From positions 41,856 to 105,855 of the forward strand of contig JAFLBB010000005.1 in the NCBI GenBank assembly GCA_017304135.1: 64,000 bases of DNA, in the 5' to 3' direction. A program made the translations under genes and the position numbers. Under the pieces are notes generated by a model. It made no database searches and was not told the origin of the DNA. It was given only the letters and a program-made list of their open reading frames with translations. Source of the stretch: Acidobacteriota bacterium. GTDB taxonomy: Bacteria; Acidobacteriota; Terriglobia; Bryobacterales; Bryobacteraceae. Below are positions 36,318 to 46,074 of this stretch, piece by piece (position 1 is the first letter of the stretch; each line of letters begins with the position of its first letter).

Positions 36318-37136
36318 TCAGAACGTCCGCGTACCCACCACCGTCGTCGGCACATGGTAGACCGACTTGCGGGCCGTGATGTACAGCCCCCGGAAGCCCT
36401 CCCCGAAGCAGCAGTTGCTCGGCTGCTCCGGCGGCGTGATCGAGCCGAGTTCCCGGCCCTGCGCATCGTATACGGCAATCGCCGTCCGCGCCGCCATCCA
36501 GACGTTGCCGGACTCGTCGGTCTTGAGGCCATCCACGCGCAGCGGAGCAAAGTCGCGGCCGTTGGTGAGCGCGCCGTCCGGCGCCAGCGTGAAGACACGG
36601 ACCATTGAGGTCTTCACATCGGCGACATACAACTGCTGCTGGTTGGGCGACAACGCGACGCCATTGGGTGCGGGCGTCTCCAGCACGATGCGCACCTCGC
36701 CCTTGGGCGGCGCGCCGCCAACGCCGGAGCGCGCCCGCGTGATCTGATACACGCGCCCGCCTGTGAGGTCAGTGAAATAAACGCTGCCGTCAATCGCGTA
36801 GACGAGGTCGTTCGGGCCCTTGAGACCCTCCTCGGCGAGCACGGTGAGCGCCCCGTTCTTCTCCATGCGCGTCACGCGTCCGCCGCCCTCGGCCGCAAGC
36901 AGCCGGCCCTGGTGATCAAACGTGAGCCCGTTGGCCTTGTTGCTGTTTTCGCGCAGCGCCGTCAACTCGCCGCGCTCCCACTTATGGATGCGCTGGTTCG
37001 GAATGTCGCTGAACAACAGGTAGCCGCGGCGGCTGAACACGGGGCCCTCCGTGAACCCGAACCCGGTGGCCACCTGCTTCACCGCGGCGTCGCGGGCAAT
37101 GAGGTTCCAGAAGGAGTCATGCTTGGCTTCGATCAT
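36318..37136 (-). CDS. SMP-30/gluconolactonase/LRE family protein
   Basis: 272 residues from ATG at 37136, selected because GAGGAGAAC lies seven bases upstream. The six-bladed propeller motifs are plain: FTEGPVFSRRGYLLFSDIP with the metal-binding Glu, NGLTFDHQGRLLAAEGGG, GPNDLVYAIDGSVYFTDL with the catalytic-type Asn-Asp, NGVALSPNQQQLYVAD, and VDGLKTDESGNVWMA. The family hydrolyses sugar lactones such as gluconolactone using calcium or zinc. It has no signal peptide, unlike its neighbours. Ten bases separate it from the upstream gene, so it lies in the same operon. Confidence 0.88.
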   Translation of the reverse strand: MIEAKHDSFWNLIARDAAVKQVATGFGFTEGPVFSRRGYLLFSDIPNQRIHKWERGELTALRENSNKANGLTFDHQGRLLAAEGGGRVTRMEKNGALTVLAEEGLKGPNDLVYAIDGSVYFTDLTGGRVYQITRARSGVGGAPPKGEVRIVLETPAPNGVALSPNQQQLYVADVKTSMVRVFTLAPDGALTNGRDFAPLRVDGLKTDESGNVWMAARTAIAVYDAQGRELGSITPPEQPSNCCFGEGFRGLYITARKSVYHVPTTVVGTRTF

Positions 37137-37146
37137 GGCGTTCTCC

Positions 37147-38358
37147 TCAGGAACCGATCCCCGGCGCATACCACGACCGGGCGGGCGCCTTGTAGGCAAT
37201 GCTCAGTTCGGGCGTCTCAATGCGCTTGCCGTTCTGATAGCCGGACTCCATCAGCGCCGCCAGCGCGCCGGTGACCAGCAGTGTGCGCTCCACCGGGTAA
37301 GGCCGGCGGCCGGTCGCAATCATCTGCGTGATGCCGTGCACGAGCATGGAGAAGTTGTTCGAGTTTTCGATTGGGATGTAGCAGAGCGTCGCCTGCGCCG
37401 GGGCTTGCTGCGGCTTCACGGCGGCGATGTACTCAGACATCTCGCCAAGCGCCAACACAGCACCCGTGAAGCCGTCGCGATACTCGACCAACCCCAGCAC
37501 AGCGCGCATCTCTTCCGGCTTGTGCGCCGGCTTGGGCTTGATCGAGCGCGCCAGCACCGCATCCAGCAGTTCGCGCCGCCACAACCCTTCGCGCGCCGCC
37601 TTCCACACGGCATCGTCCTTCAGCAACCGCACCGCCCGCACGCCCGTCTCACCGCCCTTGCGCCGCTCCACGAAGCCCTGCAGCGTTTCCAGGATGTGGA
37701 ATATGCCGCCGTCGGCCACCCAGCCGCCGCCCACGCTGAGCGCCGACTCCATGGCGGTGTGTAGTGTCGGCTCATACTCCGGACGCCGAAACGTCACCGG
37801 CACGCTCGACCCCGCCATCAGCGGGAACTTCAACTCGCGCGACCAGTCGACCATTTGCCGCGCCTTCTTCCAGTCGTAGGAGAGTTGCTTGTCGACGAAC
37901 ACGGGGCACGACCGCCCCGACTTACGAAACACCTCCACCACCTGCTCGAAATACTCATAGCGCGGGTAGAGCTGCTGGTTCTTCTCGTTGTGCGGAAATT
38001 CGCCATGTTCGCAGACGAGGATGACGCCATCCACGGCCAACTTACCCGTGCCCAGCGTGAGGGCATCGGCAATCGACGAGGCCCGTTTCGCGCCATAAGC
38101 CTGCGCCAGCCGGTTGCCGATATCAGCCGGGTGAATCTGGTCGATCCACAGCGAGGCGACATCGAACGGCGGCTCATAGTAGCGCTCGTGAATCCAGTAG
38201 CCTTCGAGAAACCGGGTGATGAAATTGTCCGAGTGCGACCGCACGTGATAGGTGGACGACAGGCAGGCCAAGCGTTTGCGACGTGTGGACTGCGCCGGAA
38301 GCGCGGCGGCCGTGGCCGTGGCGGCGGCAAACCGGCGTCGGGTGAGTGTCGTGTTCAT
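37147..38358 (-). CDS. TAT-exported conserved protein, Gfo/Idh-like N-terminal fold
   Basis: 403 residues with a twin-arginine signal (TLTRRRFAAATATAAALPAQ). The first half resembles Rossmann-like proteins (KRLACLSSTYHV, VDGVILVCEHGEFP), while 'YYEPPFDVASLWIDQIHPADIG' and later segments are characteristic of a TAT-exported family in Acidobacteria and Planctomycetes that is annotated only as conserved. It has no clear Gly-rich nucleotide motif, so oxidoreductase activity cannot be claimed. It overlaps the dipeptidase stop by four bases at its start (ATGA), which indicates coupled translation. Confidence 0.55.
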   Translation of the reverse strand: MNTTLTRRRFAAATATAAALPAQSTRRKRLACLSSTYHVRSHSDNFITRFLEGYWIHERYYEPPFDVASLWIDQIHPADIGNRLAQAYGAKRASSIADALTLGTGKLAVDGVILVCEHGEFPHNEKNQQLYPRYEYFEQVVEVFRKSGRSCPVFVDKQLSYDWKKARQMVDWSRELKFPLMAGSSVPVTFRRPEYEPTLHTAMESALSVGGGWVADGGIFHILETLQGFVERRKGGETGVRAVRLLKDDAVWKAAREGLWRRELLDAVLARSIKPKPAHKPEEMRAVLGLVEYRDGFTGAVLALGEMSEYIAAVKPQQAPAQATLCYIPIENSNNFSMLVHGITQMIATGRRPYPVERTLLVTGALAALMESGYQNGKRIETPELSIAYKAPARSWYAPGIGS

Positions 38359-39530
38359 GGCCGCGCGGCGACCTCCTCGGCAGTACGCATCACACGCACC
38401 AGGTTCATCCCCATGATCTTGCGAATGTCGGTGTCGGAGTAGCCCATCTCGATCAGTCCCTTAACGAGGTTCGGGTATTGTGACACGTCTTCCATGCCCG
38501 TGGGGACCATCCCGCTGACGCCGTCGAAGTCCGAGCCGAGGCCGACATGATCGGGGCCCGCGAGCTTGGCCACATGGTCGATGTGGCGCAGCAGCAGGCG
38601 GTAATCGGTCTTCGGCATCTTGGCGAAGTACTTCTTCTGAATGGCGCGCACCCGTTCCCAGCGGGCCGGGTCGTTGGGGTGTTGCGCGAGGACCTCTTTG
38701 ATCTCACGGTCGCGCGCCGGGCGGTTGGCGATGTAGACGTTGTAGGCCGCCTCATCGAGATAGCCGGCGTGGAAGTTGATGCAGATGACGCCGCCCTTAG
38801 AGGCAATCGCGCGGATGACCTCATCGGGCATGTTGCGCACAATCGGCGCGATGGCCTTCACCGAGGAGTGCGACGCGATCACAGGGGCGCGGCTGGCGGC
38901 CACCGTATCGAGGACCGCTTTGTCGGAAATGTGCGACACGTCGGCGATCATGCCGATGCGGTTCATCTCGCGCACCAGTTCGCGGCCGCGCGCCGAAAGG
39001 CCGTTGTGGACCGTGTCGCCGGTCATGGAATCGGCGAACGCGTTGGTGGCGAAGTGGGCCAGCGTCATGTACCGCACGCCGAGCTTGTGGAATTGCCGCA
39101 GCACGCCGAAGCTATCGGCGATGAGATGGCCGCCCTCAAGGCTGGCCAGCGCGGCGCGGCGGCCCGAGGCATGGATGCGCTCCACGTCGGCGGCGGTCGT
39201 GGCAAACTCCATCTGGCCGCGGTTGGCGGCCACCTCGCGCTGGAGCGCATCGAGCACCTCCAGCGCGCGGGGCAGCCACAACTGCGGCGGGTAGTCCTGC
39301 GGCTGGGCATAGATGCCAAAGAAGACCGCGCCGAGGCGGCCCTTCTTCATGCGAGGCAGATCAAGTTCGTAATAGCGGTGCTCGTCGGCGAGCTTGTAGC
39401 GTTCGTCCAGGAAGTAGCGCGGCGTGTCGATGTGGGCGTCAAAGATGAGCAGATCGCGCATGAGTCGCGCGTAGCGGTCCTGCGCCGGAAGGAGGCAGGC
39501 CGCCAACAGAAGCAGGATAACGGGGCGCAT
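38355..39530 (-). CDS. Secreted M19 membrane dipeptidase (renal dipeptidase-like)
   Basis: 391 residues with a signal peptide (MRPVILLLLAACLLPAQ). The zinc amidohydrolase pattern of family M19 is present: DAHIDTP (His33, Asp35), ALASLEGGHLIAD with the bridging Glu, DVSHISDKAVLD, VIASHSSVKAI, and DHVGLGSDFDG. It cleaves dipeptides, including D-amino acid containing ones in some members. It fits with the S46 peptidase, which would release dipeptides in the periplasm. A TATACT -10 box at 39539-39544 on this strand predicts transcription within a few bases of the ATG. The gene begins 34 bases after the hypE stop. Confidence 0.92.
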   Translation of the reverse strand: MRPVILLLLAACLLPAQDRYARLMRDLLIFDAHIDTPRYFLDERYKLADEHRYYELDLPRMKKGRLGAVFFGIYAQPQDYPPQLWLPRALEVLDALQREVAANRGQMEFATTAADVERIHASGRRAALASLEGGHLIADSFGVLRQFHKLGVRYMTLAHFATNAFADSMTGDTVHNGLSARGRELVREMNRIGMIADVSHISDKAVLDTVAASRAPVIASHSSVKAIAPIVRNMPDEVIRAIASKGGVICINFHAGYLDEAAYNVYIANRPARDREIKEVLAQHPNDPARWERVRAIQKKYFAKMPKTDYRLLLRHIDHVAKLAGPDHVGLGSDFDGVSGMVPTGMEDVSQYPNLVKGLIEMGYSDTDIRKIMGMNLVRVMRTAEEVAARP

Positions 39531-39564
39531 TGGAGGGCAGTATAGCGGATGGCCGCGGCGCGGC

Positions 39565-40605
39565 CTAACAGATGCGCGGCAGTTGCTCGCCGCTGAGCAG
39601 ATCGAGCACGCGCAGCGAACCGATCACCGTGCGCAGGTCGACGCGTGCGGATGCGCCGCTGACTCGCCCGATGGCGACCGCGCCTTGCGAGACCGCGCAG
39701 GCGCGCAACGTGGCAAGCGCGCGCTCCAGGTCACACTCCGGCAGGAAGGCGGCAAAGCGGCCCTCATTGGCGAGATAGAGCGGGTCAAGTCCCAGCAACT
39801 CACAGGCGGCGCGCACGGAAGGCGCATGGGGAACGGCGGACTCCTCGATGGTGATCCCCAGCCCCGAGGCGGTGGCGATTTCGTTGAGGGCGGTGGCCAG
39901 CCCGCCGCGCGTAAGGTCGCGCAGGCAGTGGATCTCCACACCAGCGCCGAGCAGCGCCTCCACGGCGGGCCACAGCGGAGCGACATCGCTCTCCACCGGC
40001 GCTTCAAACTCCAACCCCTCACGAACGGAGAGCACCGCGATGCCGTGGCATCCCAAATCACCGGAGACAAGGACGACGTCTCCCTCTTGCACAGCCCGCG
40101 GCGAAATGGCCGTGGGCGCGACGACCGTTCCGATGCCGGCGGTGTTGATGAACATGCCATCGCCCTTGCCGTGGTCGACCACCTTCGTGTCGCCGGTGAC
40201 AATGGCCACGCCCGCCTCCCGGGCCGCATCGCGCATCGACGCAACCACGCGTTCCAGCACATCGAACGGCAGCCCTTCTTCGAGAATGAACCCGGCGCTG
40301 AGCCACAGCGGCCGCGCCCCGCACATAGCCAGGTCGTTCACCGTGCCGCACACGGCAAGGTGGCCAATGTTGCCGCCGGGGAACTCCAGCGGGCTGACGA
40401 CGAAGGAGTCCGTGGTGAAGGCAAGCCGCGCGCCGGGAGTTTCCAGCACCGCGCCATCGTGCAGAACCCGCAGCGCCGGGTTGGCGAAGGCTGGCAAGAA
40501 CACACGTTCGATCAGTTGCGCCGTCAGCCTGCCGCCACCGCCATGGGCAAGTTGCACGCGGTCCGGCGCCGCCGGAGCGGGGCACTGTAGTGCGAACTCA
40601 TTCAT
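39565..40605 (-). CDS. hypE: Hydrogenase maturation protein HypE
   Basis: 346 residues from ATG at 40605, which overlaps the hypD stop by four bases; the frame stays open upstream but that part lies inside hypD. The AIR-synthase-like fold is clear: [16 protein letters not shown], a TTDSFVV segment, [44 protein letters not shown] and a [17 protein letters not shown] helix. It ends in the canonical PRIC, whose terminal cysteine is carbamoylated by HypF and dehydrated to the thiocyanate that provides cyanide for the Fe(CN)2CO centre. Last gene of the hydrogenase operon. Confidence 0.97.
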   Translation of the reverse strand: MNEFALQCPAPAAPDRVQLAHGGGGRLTAQLIERVFLPAFANPALRVLHDGAVLETPGARLAFTTDSFVVSPLEFPGGNIGHLAVCGTVNDLAMCGARPLWLSAGFILEEGLPFDVLERVVASMRDAAREAGVAIVTGDTKVVDHGKGDGMFINTAGIGTVVAPTAISPRAVQEGDVVLVSGDLGCHGIAVLSVREGLEFEAPVESDVAPLWPAVEALLGAGVEIHCLRDLTRGGLATALNEIATASGLGITIEESAVPHAPSVRAACELLGLDPLYLANEGRFAAFLPECDLERALATLRACAVSQGAVAIGRVSGASARVDLRTVIGSLRVLDLLSGEQLPRIC

Positions 40606-41696
40606 ACACTCCGCCTGTCGTAGCGAAAATAGGCAGCACATGCGCCCTCGGAAGAGACCATCGGGGCGCCGATGGGAGCGTCCGGAGTGCAGCCCTGGCC
40701 GAAAAGCGGGCATTCCCGCGGTTTGCGAATGCCCTGCAGGATCTCGCCGGCCAGACACCCCAGATCCGTCGGGGCATGCGCAACGGCGGGCAGGGGAAAG
40801 CGGCGTTCGGCATCGAACTCCTGGTAGCGCGCGCGCAGGTGCAGTCCGGAGTCGGAAATCGAACCGATGCCCCGCCACTCGCGCGGCCCGGCCGTAAACA
40901 CCTCGTGGAGCATCCGCTGCGCCTCCAGATTGCCGTCGCGATGCACGGCGCGTGAATACGAGTTCTCCACCTCTGCGCGCCCCTGCTCCAGTTGCGCCAC
41001 CAGCAGCCGGATACCCTCCAGCAAGTCGATCGGCTCGAAACCCGTCACGACGATCGGCGTGCGGTGGCGTGCGGCCAGGCCTTCATACTCGCCGAAGCCC
41101 ATCACGGCGCAGACATGTCCGGCCGCCAGAATGCCATCCACGGCGCGGCGCGGCGAGCCCAGGATGGCCTCCAGGGCAGGGGGAACGAGCACGTGCGCGG
41201 CGAGAAGGCTGAAGTTGGCCAGCCCTTCGCGCTCAGCTTGCCACACGGCCATGGCCGTCGCCGGCGCCGTCGTCTCAAACCCCACGCCGAAGAACACAAC
41301 CTCCCGCCGCGGATGGCGGTGCGCGAGGTTCACCGCATCCAGCGGTGAGTAGACGATGCGGACGTCCGCCCCTTCGGCCTTCGCCGCCAGCAAACTCCCC
41401 AATGGGCCGGGAACGCGCAACATGTCGCCGAAGGAGGCGAAGATCACCTCCGGGCGGCGCGCAATCTCCACAGCCTTGCCGATCAACTCCGGCGCGGTGA
41501 CGCACACCGGGCAGCCCGGACCGTGGATCAGGCTGATTTCCGGCGGCAGCAACTCCGGAATGCCGTACCGCAGCAGGTTGTGCGTCTGCCCCCCGCAGAT
41601 CTCCATGAGTTTCCACGGACGCGTCACCAGCGCACGGATCTCCCCGGATAGCTCAGCGACACCGTGCGCGTCGCGATACTCATCCACAAACTTCAT
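40602..41696 (-). CDS. hypD: Hydrogenase maturation protein HypD
   Basis: 364 residues, full length. It has the family cysteines: [10 protein letters not shown] (Cys34), [13 protein letters not shown] (Cys62 and Cys65), and the C-terminal iron-sulfur ligand set in [28 protein letters not shown]. HypD carries a [4Fe-4S] cluster and, with HypC, is the scaffold on which Fe(CN)2CO is assembled. It overlaps hypC and hypE by four bases at each end, a fully coupled arrangement. Confidence 0.97.
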   Translation of the reverse strand: MKFVDEYRDAHGVAELSGEIRALVTRPWKLMEICGGQTHNLLRYGIPELLPPEISLIHGPGCPVCVTAPELIGKAVEIARRPEVIFASFGDMLRVPGPLGSLLAAKAEGADVRIVYSPLDAVNLAHRHPRREVVFFGVGFETTAPATAMAVWQAEREGLANFSLLAAHVLVPPALEAILGSPRRAVDGILAAGHVCAVMGFGEYEGLAARHRTPIVVTGFEPIDLLEGIRLLVAQLEQGRAEVENSYSRAVHRDGNLEAQRMLHEVFTAGPREWRGIGSISDSGLHLRARYQEFDAERRFPLPAVAHAPTDLGCLAGEILQGIRKPRECPLFGQGCTPDAPIGAPMVSSEGACAAYFRYDRRSV

Positions 41697-41929
41697 TCCC
41701 AGTCCCCTGCCTGATTGAGGAGTCGAACCACCCGGTTCGCTTCGTCCTCGCCGATCACACTCAGCGCGAACCCGACATGAACGAGCACGTATTGGCCCAC
41801 TTCAGCCTCAGGCGTGAAGGCCAGGCAGATCTCCTTGCGGATACCGGCGAAATCGACGCTCCCTCGCCGCAGCGTGGGGTTCTCATCGGGGAGAATCTCC
41901 ACAAGCCGGCCGGGGACAGCCAGGCACAT
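41693..41929 (-). CDS. hypC: Hydrogenase assembly chaperone HypC
   Basis: 78 residues beginning [12 protein letters not shown], where Cys2 is the essential iron-carrier residue of HypC/HybG. The remainder is the typical OB-fold ([42 protein letters not shown]). It binds the iron centre with HypD and delivers it to the large-subunit precursor. It overlaps hypD by four bases and follows the hypF stop by three. Confidence 0.96.
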   Translation of the reverse strand: MCLAVPGRLVEILPDENPTLRRGSVDFAGIRKEICLAFTPEAEVGQYVLVHVGFALSVIGEDEANRVVRLLNQAGDWE

Positions 41930-41932
41930 CGC

Positions 41933-44107
41933 TCACCTCCTTCCCGCAATCACGGCCTGCCCCAAGGCCAGTCCGCCGTCATTGGCTGGCACCTGGCGGT
42001 GCACGAACACGGCGTGACCCTGGGACTCCAACAGCGCCACAACACGCTCGGTCAAGTACCGGTTCTGGAAGACTCCACCACTCAAAACAACTTGATGCAG
42101 TTTTGTTTTATGCGCCATTTCGCCAATCCACACCGCCAAAGCGTTGTGAAATCGCGCGGCAATGAGCGAGTGGGCCACCCCGCGGCGAAGGTCGTTGCGG
42201 ATCTCCTCGATCATGGGACGCCAATCTCCGTCAGCCAGGGGATACGCGCTGGAGGTGTCGCAGGCCGAGGCGCACCGCTCCAGCGACATGGCGGCGTGCC
42301 CTTCAAACGCATTGCCTGAGACCAGCCCGAGGATCGAGGCAACGGCGTCGAACAGCCGGCCCACGCTCGAGGTGAGCGGCGAATTCAGGCGGCGCGTCAG
42401 CACGGGGAGGAGAGCCGAGGGCACCTCGGCGACTTCCCCGCAGGCGAACCACAATCCAGCCGCGGCCCGCCAGCCTTCGCGAATGGCCGCTTCGCCGCCG
42501 GGAAGGGGGAACGGGCGCAGGTGGGCGATGCGGCTGTAGGAAGCGCCGTCCACACCGAAGAACTCCCCCCCCCAGATGGTGGAGTCCCGGCCCAATCCGG
42601 CGCCATCAAAAGCGACTCCGAGATAGGGGCCGCGGACAAGATTTTCGGCGGCGCAAGCAGCGATATGCGCCTCGTGATGCTGCACATACACCACCGGCAG
42701 GCCGCAGCGGGAGGCCCATAAGGTCGAGGCGTAGTCGGGGTGGAGATCGCAGGCCACGGCCTCCGGGTGGAAATCGTAAAGCCGCGAGAGGTCGTGGATG
42801 GTGCGCTCAAACTGCTCGCGGGCCTCCGGCGATTCCAGGTCGCCGATGTGCTGGCTGAGCACCACCTGACGCTCCAGCGCAATGGCCACGGTGTTCTTCA
42901 GATGTCCACCGGTGGCAAGAACCGGGCTCAATGGGCCCTCCACCGCGACCGGCGCAGGCGCATAGCCGCGGGCGCGGCGCACAATGCTCGGAGCGCCATG
43001 GATGATGCGGGCCACCGAATCGTCGCAGGGGCGGGCAATGGGCCGGTTATGCAGCACAAAGCAGTCGGCGATAGCGCCCAGCCGTTCCATCGCCTCGTCG
43101 TTGCCCGTGGCGATCGGCTCCTCGCTGCGGTTGCCGCTGGTGGCCACGATCGGGAACGGGTAGAGCGACATCAGCAGATGATGCAAGGGAGAATAAGGAA
43201 GCATCACTCCGAAATAAGCCGACGGCCCGGCAACATTGGGAGCGATGCGATGCCCCGGCCTCGGACGCAGCAGCACCACCGGGGCGGCCGGCGATTCGAG
43301 CAGGGCAGCCTCCTCGTCGCTCACGAAGCAAAGTTCGCGGACGGCATCGAGAGAGGGGAGCATCAGCGCCAGCGGCTTGGCTTCGCGGTGCTTGCGCAAG
43401 CGGAGGCGGGCCACGGCCGATTCGTCGCGCGCGTCGGTGAGCAACTGAAACCCGCCGATCCCCTTCAGCGCCACGATGAGGCCAAGCGACAGCGCCCAGG
43501 CGGCGTCGCTGAGTGAGGTGCCGCTCAGCATCGGGCCGCACTCCGGACAGGCATTCGGCTGGGCGTGGAAGCGCCGGTCAGAGGGATGGTCATACTCGGC
43601 GCGGCACCGCGGGCACAGAGCAAACTCGCGCATGGTTGTGTTGGGCCGGTCGTAAGGGAGATCGAGCAGGACCGAGTATCGCGGGCCGCAGTGAGTGCAG
43701 TTGAGGAACGGGTAGTGGTAGCGGCGGTTGGAGCGGTCAAGAAGTTCGGCGCGGCACTCCGCGCACAGAGCGAGGTCAGGCTGGACACCGGCCGATTTGG
43801 CCACGCCCGACGAACTGGAGTGAATGACGAATCCGGTCGCCAGCGATGGCTGGAGAACCTGCACGTCGCAACCGTGAATCAGGGCGGGCATGGGTTTCTC
43901 CGTCAGCAGCCGCGCCTGGAACAGGGCTACGGCGGCGGCTTCTCCTTCCACTTCGATCAGCACGCCGGCCGCCGTGTTCTGCACAAAGCCGGCCAGCGAC
44001 ATCTCGCGCGCCAACCGGTAGACGAACGGCCGGAAACCAACGCCCTGCACGGCGCCTCGCACCAGGAGGCGGGCCCGCTGGGGAACCGACGATGCCTGCG
44101 GCGTCAT
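41933..44107 (-). CDS. hypF: Carbamoyltransferase HypF
   Basis: 724 residues, normal length. Domains in order: acylphosphatase (LLVRGAVQGVGFRPFVYRLA, about 14-95); two zinc ribbons (CAECRAELLDRSNRRYHYPF then NCTHCGPRYS, and CPRCRAEYDHPSDRRFH then ACPECG); a YrdC-like nucleotide domain (GLIVALKGIGGFQLLTDA); and the Kae1-like C-terminal domain with the metal-binding YVQHHEAHIAA. It transfers carbamoyl from carbamoyl phosphate to the HypE C-terminal cysteine. It overlaps hypA by four bases. Confidence 0.97.
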   Translation of the reverse strand: MTPQASSVPQRARLLVRGAVQGVGFRPFVYRLAREMSLAGFVQNTAAGVLIEVEGEAAAVALFQARLLTEKPMPALIHGCDVQVLQPSLATGFVIHSSSSGVAKSAGVQPDLALCAECRAELLDRSNRRYHYPFLNCTHCGPRYSVLLDLPYDRPNTTMREFALCPRCRAEYDHPSDRRFHAQPNACPECGPMLSGTSLSDAAWALSLGLIVALKGIGGFQLLTDARDESAVARLRLRKHREAKPLALMLPSLDAVRELCFVSDEEAALLESPAAPVVLLRPRPGHRIAPNVAGPSAYFGVMLPYSPLHHLLMSLYPFPIVATSGNRSEEPIATGNDEAMERLGAIADCFVLHNRPIARPCDDSVARIIHGAPSIVRRARGYAPAPVAVEGPLSPVLATGGHLKNTVAIALERQVVLSQHIGDLESPEAREQFERTIHDLSRLYDFHPEAVACDLHPDYASTLWASRCGLPVVYVQHHEAHIAACAAENLVRGPYLGVAFDGAGLGRDSTIWGGEFFGVDGASYSRIAHLRPFPLPGGEAAIREGWRAAAGLWFACGEVAEVPSALLPVLTRRLNSPLTSSVGRLFDAVASILGLVSGNAFEGHAAMSLERCASACDTSSAYPLADGDWRPMIEEIRNDLRRGVAHSLIAARFHNALAVWIGEMAHKTKLHQVVLSGGVFQNRYLTERVVALLESQGHAVFVHRQVPANDGGLALGQAVIAGRR

Positions 44108-44352
44108 GATGCCACCTCCACAGATTCCAGTTCGAGCCCGGTCAACTCGTCGGTGAGCCGCACATGGACCTGCGCCCCCTCGGCGGGAGTGCCGTGGGCG
44201 GCTTCGGCGAAATGGTGGCGCAGATGATCAGGCGTAATCGACAGCAGGGCACCGACCTTCAGATCGACTCGGGCAACGCGGGCGGCGTTGTGTTGGCGCG
44301 CCACCTCGTTAATGTGGCGCAGCAGTGCGGTCATGAGTGAGGATTCGTGCAT
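44104..44352 (-). CDS. hypA: HypA-like nickel insertion protein lacking the zinc ribbon
   Basis: 82 residues versus about 113-118 for typical HypA. It keeps the nickel-binding N-terminus (MHESSLM) and the N-terminal alpha/beta domain (VARVDLKVGALLSITPDHLRHHFAEAAHGTPAEGAQVHVRL). The sequence then passes directly to the usual C-terminal strand (LTGLELESVEVAS). The zinc ribbon with its two CxxC pairs is absent and the protein has no cysteine at all. No frameshift signs: the gene overlaps its neighbours in coupled fashion (22 bases with the protease gene, four with hypF). The GTPase partner HypB is not encoded in this cluster. Confidence 0.85.
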   Translation of the reverse strand: MHESSLMTALLRHINEVARQHNAARVARVDLKVGALLSITPDHLRHHFAEAAHGTPAEGAQVHVRLTDELTGLELESVEVAS

Positions 44353-44774
44353 TGTGCGATCTCCTGGGCCACGCGCTCAACGGCCAGCAGCACTTCGGGC
44401 GAGGGCGGGCTGCCCTGGTCAAAGCGCGCGCCTTCAATTCCGTAGAGAGTCAGCCGGGGCGGCAGGCGGCGCAAGACGCGGGCCAGTTCAATCGCCTCGG
44501 CCACCCCGAAAGCATGCGTGGACCCCACAAAGCACTCGCGCGGCAGCGGCGCGGCCAGGGGATCCCAGACGGTAATCGTACCGGGCGGCTGCCCGCTCAC
44601 GACGGCGTCGATGAGGATGACGCTCTCGGCGCCGGCCCAGCCGTCCATGAGTGCAATCGCCTCGCCACTACAGCCGGCCGCGGCGATGCCCAAGGCATGC
44701 AGCCGGCGCGCCGCCAGCAACCCCGCGGCGTCGTCGCCGCGATGGAGGTTGCCGCAGCCAATCACTCGGGTCAT
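44331..44774 (-). CDS. Hydrogenase maturation protease (HycI/HybD family)
   Basis: 147 residues. It has the start VIGCGNLHRGDDAAGLLAARRL, the first metal-binding acid in that motif, the SVILIDAV region with its Asp, and the STHAFGVAEAI segment carrying the conserved His. Such proteases cut the C-terminal tail of the large subunit after nickel insertion. It sits directly downstream of the large-subunit gene (stop and start separated by one base), as expected for its substrate, and overlaps hypA by 22 bases. Confidence 0.9.
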   Translation of the reverse strand: MTRVIGCGNLHRGDDAAGLLAARRLHALGIAAAGCSGEAIALMDGWAGAESVILIDAVVSGQPPGTITVWDPLAAPLPRECFVGSTHAFGVAEAIELARVLRRLPPRLTLYGIEGARFDQGSPPSPEVLLAVERVAQEIAQCTNPHS

Positions 44775-44775
44775 G

Positions 44776-46074
44776 TCATGTCCGATCGAGGTTGAGCTTC
44801 AAAAAATGCGTGGCGCAGGAAATGCAAGGGTCGTAGTTGCGGACGGCTTGCTCGGCCCGCAGCGTGATTTCGGCGTCTGATTCGGCCACCAGTCCGGGCA
44901 TCAGCTCGCGAAGGTCGTCTTCGATGCGGGGCTGGTTTTGCGAGGTCGGCGGAACGATTTTGGCCGTAACGATCAGGCCGTGCTCGTCCAACTCATAGCG
45001 GTGGTAGAGAATGCCGCGCGGAGCCTCCGTGGCGGCGCGCCCGATGGCGGAGCGCGGCCGCACCTTCACTCGCGGCTCGGGCGGCGGCTCATAAGCATCG
45101 AGGATGCGCAACGCCTCGTGGCAGGCAAACACCAGTTCCACGGCGCGCACTCCGATGCTGCGGAACGGATTGCGCACAGGCGGCGTAAGGCGGCAGTCGC
45201 GGGCCACCTGCTGGGCGATCTCGGGCAGCTTGTCGAAGTTCAGGTTGAACCGCGACAGCGGACCCACCAGGTAAGAGCCAAAGCCGCGGTGGTAGGAGTG
45301 CAAGGCGTTGGAGTGCTTCACGTGGCGCTCCTGGAAGTGGTCCTCATACTCGTCAGCCGAGATGTCGAGGCCGCGGTTGGAGACAATGCGGCCTTCGTTC
45401 AGCGGGTACTCCGTGGGGTGGCGCAGAGCGACGAATTCATAGTCCGGCTCGAAGGTGATGCATTCGAAGGTGGAGACCAGCTTCGCGGTGGCGATCGAGG
45501 CATCGAGCGCCCACTTCAGCTCCTCGCGCAACGGTTCCAGCTCCGCGCGTGAAGGCACACGGTGGAAACCGCCCACGGCTGCCGAGACGGGGTGGATCTC
45601 ACGTCCGCCGAGGAGCGTGACGATCTGATTGCCCGCCTTCTTCAGGCGCAGCCCCATCTCCACGGTCTCTTTGTGATCGCGGGCCAGGGCGATGGCGTCG
45701 GGATAGCCGAGAAAATCAGGGGCGTGCAGCAGGAACACGTGCAGCCCGTGGCTTTCGATCCACTCGCCGCAGTAAAACAGCCGGCGCAACAACCGCACCA
45801 TCGGATGCACATCGATGCCGAGGGCGCGCTCCATGGCGTGAATCGCGCTCATCTGGTAGGCGATCGGACAGATGCCGCAGATGCGCGCCGTGATGTCGGG
45901 CGCCTCGGAAAAGGTCCGCCCGCGCAAAAACGCTTCAAACAGCCGCGGCGGCTCGAAGATCTTCAGCTGTACATCTTCGACACGTTCGCCCTTCATCTTC
46001 ACGTAGAGCGCCCCTTCGCCCTCCACTCGGGCCATGTAGTCGACCTTGATCGTGCGGTTGCGTGGCGTACTCAT
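44776..46074 (-). CDS. hyhL: Group 3b [NiFe]-hydrogenase large (alpha) subunit
   Basis: 432 residues from ATG at 46074, which overlaps the small-subunit stop by four bases; the frame is open further upstream only inside that gene. L1 nickel motif [14 protein letters not shown] (Cys66, Cys69) has the Tyr-Gln that is characteristic of group 3b. L2 motif DPCISCATH (Cys417, Cys420, His423) is near the C-terminus. Nine residues (FLKLNLDRT) follow His423 and would be removed by the protease encoded next. With the delta subunit it forms the NADP-linked, cytosolic H2-evolving or consuming core. Confidence 0.95.
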   Translation of the reverse strand: MSTPRNRTIKVDYMARVEGEGALYVKMKGERVEDVQLKIFEPPRLFEAFLRGRTFSEAPDITARICGICPIAYQMSAIHAMERALGIDVHPMVRLLRRLFYCGEWIESHGLHVFLLHAPDFLGYPDAIALARDHKETVEMGLRLKKAGNQIVTLLGGREIHPVSAAVGGFHRVPSRAELEPLREELKWALDASIATAKLVSTFECITFEPDYEFVALRHPTEYPLNEGRIVSNRGLDISADEYEDHFQERHVKHSNALHSYHRGFGSYLVGPLSRFNLNFDKLPEIAQQVARDCRLTPPVRNPFRSIGVRAVELVFACHEALRILDAYEPPPEPRVKVRPRSAIGRAATEAPRGILYHRYELDEHGLIVTAKIVPPTSQNQPRIEDDLRELMPGLVAESDAEITLRAEQAVRNYDPCISCATHFLKLNLDRT

